This document shows, piece by piece, positions 6,974 to 8,586 of a stretch of DNA of 8,586 bases (its first letter is position 1; every line of letters starts with the position of its first letter). The stretch spans positions 1-8,586 of the forward strand of contig CAKRKK010000097.1 in NCBI GenBank assembly GCA_934358235.1. Reading direction: 5' to 3'. The notes beneath the pieces are model-generated. The model searched no databases. It had not been told where the DNA came from and saw only the letters and a list, made by a program, of their open reading frames with translations. This DNA is from an uncultured Lachnospira sp. GTDB taxonomy: Bacteria; Bacillota; Clostridia; Lachnospirales; Lachnospiraceae. The translations under genes were made by a program, and so were the position numbers.

Positions 6974-8586
6974 ATGGATGAACATATCTTTGATAAAGTT
7001 CAGGAAGTAGATATGCAAAAGACTATGAAGGATTATTACATAGACTATGCTATGAGTGTTATTGCCTCAAGAGCACTGCCTGATGTAAGAGATGGTCTTA
7101 AGCCAGTTCAAAGAAGAATACTGTATTCTATGGTTGAACTTAACAATGGTCCTGATAAACCACATAGAAAGTGTGCCCGTATCGTAGGTGATACAATGGG
7201 TAAATATCATCCTCATGGAGATTCATCTATCTACGAGGCACTTGTAAAGCTTGCCCAGGACTTTAATACGCGATATCCACTTGTTGATGGACATGGTAAC
7301 TTTGGTTCGGTTGACGGAGATAGTGCAGCAGCCATGAGATATACTGAGGCAAGGCTTAGCAGGATATCGACAGAGATGACAGCAGACCTTAACAAGGATA
7401 CTGTAGACTTTATACCTAACTTCGATGAAACAGAAAAGGAACCTACGGTTCTTCCATCAAGATATCCTAATCTTTTAGTAAATGGTACATCAGGTATAGC
7501 AGTAGGTATGGCAACGAATATACCACCTCATAATTTACGCGAGATTATAGCCGCCGTTGTCAGAATTATAGATAACAGGATAAATGAGGACAGGGAAACA
7601 GCTATTGAGGAAATCTTAGAAATAGTCAAGGGACCGGACTTTCCAACAGGTGGTACAATCATAGGCAAAACAGCAATCGAAGAGGCATACAGAACAGGAA
7701 GAGCCAAGATAAGAGTAAGAGCGGTTACTGATATTGAGCCAATGGCTAATGGAAAGAACAGAATAGTTGTAACAGAGCTTCCTTACATGGTTAATAAAGC
7801 AAGGCTTATTGAAAATATTGCTGAGCTTGTAAGAAATAAGAGAATAGATGGAATAACTGACTTAAGAGATGAGTCTGACAGGGAAGGCATGCGTGTATCT
7901 ATTGAGCTAAGAAGAGATGTTAATCCTAACATTATACTTAACCAGCTATATAAGCATACACAGCTTCAGGATACATTTGGCGTTATTATGCTTGCACTTG
8001 TGGATAATCAGCCAAAGGTTCTTAATCTTTATGAGATGCTTAAGTACTATATTATGCATCAGGAAGATGTTGTAACAAGAAGAACTAAGTATGATCTTAA
8101 CAAGGCAGAGGAAAGAGCACACATATTAGAGGGATTAATAGTAGCCCTTGATAATATAGACAGAGTTATATCAATCATAAGAGGCTCTTCAACTGTACAG
8201 CTGGCTAAGGAAAGCCTGATGAAGGAGTTCAATCTTACAGATGCACAGTCACAGGCTATTGTTGATATGCGTCTTAGATCACTCACAGGCTTAGAGAGAA
8301 GCAAGATTGAGGCTGAGCTTGCAGATTTAAGAAAAAAGATTGAGGAATACAGAGCTATACTTTCAGATAAGAATAAGCTTCTTACAGTTATTAAGACAGA
8401 AATCTCTCTTATAGCAGATAAGTATGGCGATGACAGAAGAACATCAATAGGATATGATGAATATGATCTTTCTATGGAGGATCTTATTCCAGATGAGGCA
8501 TGTGTTATAGCACGTACTAATATGGGATATGTAAAGAGAATGACACCTGATAATTTCAAGAGCCAGCACAGAGGCGGCAAGGGAAT
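6974..8586 (+). CDS. gyrA: DNA gyrase subunit A (partial, 3' end outside window)
   Basis: DNA-cleaving subunit of gyrase. An open frame of 537 codons runs from ATG 6974 to the window edge; full proteins have roughly 800-850 residues. It starts [20 protein letters not shown], with AAAGGA (6959-6964) 9 nt before the ATG. The winged-helix breakage domain has [19 protein letters not shown] (33-51), [20 protein letters not shown] (78-97) and the catalytic tyrosine Y123 in [29 protein letters not shown] (171-187) is also conserved. A charged helical stretch from about 360 to 490 matches the coiled-coil gate. The last residues (MGYVKRM to RGGKG) are where the first blade of the C-terminal DNA-wrapping domain begins. 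Quinolone-region residues S84 and E88 are the wild-type Gram-positive ones. The GyrA-box needed to exclude ParC lies outside the window, but the position after gyrB supports GyrA. Confidence 0.97.
   Translation, partial: MDEHIFDKVQEVDMQKTMKDYYIDYAMSVIASRALPDVRDGLKPVQRRILYSMVELNNGPDKPHRKCARIVGDTMGKYHPHGDSSIYEALVKLAQDFNTRYPLVDGHGNFGSVDGDSAAAMRYTEARLSRISTEMTADLNKDTVDFIPNFDETEKEPTVLPSRYPNLLVNGTSGIAVGMATNIPPHNLREIIAAVVRIIDNRINEDRETAIEEILEIVKGPDFPTGGTIIGKTAIEEAYRTGRAKIRVRAVTDIEPMANGKNRIVVTELPYMVNKARLIENIAELVRNKRIDGITDLRDESDREGMRVSIELRRDVNPNIILNQLYKHTQLQDTFGVIMLALVDNQPKVLNLYEMLKYYIMHQEDVVTRRTKYDLNKAEERAHILEGLIVALDNIDRVISIIRGSSTVQLAKESLMKEFNLTDAQSQAIVDMRLRSLTGLERSKIEAELADLRKKIEEYRAILSDKNKLLTVIKTEISLIADKYGDDRRTSIGYDEYDLSMEDLIPDEACVIARTNMGYVKRMTPDNFKSQHRGGKG

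Noticed and set aside
8059..8580. Minus-strand open frame of 173 codons opposite gyrA
   Set aside because: It is fully antisense to well-conserved gyrA coding sequence, with the Ser/Leu-rich composition of a shadow frame and no start signals.

Overview
The window is the chromosomal replication-origin locus of a low-GC Gram-positive bacterium. The order rpmH (minus strand), then dnaA, dnaN, an S4-domain gene (rlbA/yaaA), recF, gyrB and gyrA (all plus strand) is the classic Firmicutes oriC arrangement. Very AT-rich intergenic DNA, Clostridia-type protein sequences and the absence of a remB-like gene between recF and gyrB point to Clostridia, most likely a Lachnospiraceae-type organism. I would not name a genus.

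Left edge to 642: a 44-residue ribosomal protein L34 gene runs leftward. It is served by a near-consensus sigma-A promoter (-35 TTGACT, 17 bp, -10 TATAAT) and followed directly by a rho-independent terminator at the window edge. Between it and dnaA lies about 460 bp of AT-rich DNA with a cluster of DnaA boxes, the upstream half of a bipartite origin. 643-2022: dnaA. 2023-2385: the downstream half of the origin. It begins with a head-to-tail DnaA-box array about one helical turn apart, continues through a lone box, and ends in what looks like a basal unwinding system: DnaA box, C-run, DnaA-trio repeats, then a pure A/T tract. All of this lies just before the dnaN ribosome-binding site.

2386-6847: dnaN, rlbA, recF and gyrB lie close together (gaps of 57, 9 and 31 nt) and look co-transcribed. 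A 126-nt gap then precedes gyrA, which has its own candidate promoter. gyrA starts at 6974 and runs off the right edge with 537 codons visible.

Functionally this is one replication-initiation unit. DnaA binds and opens the flanking origin, DnaN is the clamp for the replicase, RecF handles gaps and stalled forks, and GyrA/GyrB remove the supercoils that replication creates. RlbA and L34 tie the locus to ribosome production.

I found no mobile element, CRISPR, tRNA, rRNA or cargo gene, and no sign of an undescribed multi-gene system. The points worth a second look are the origin architecture, a near-duplicated 14-bp element flanking the unwinding region, and several start-codon choices.
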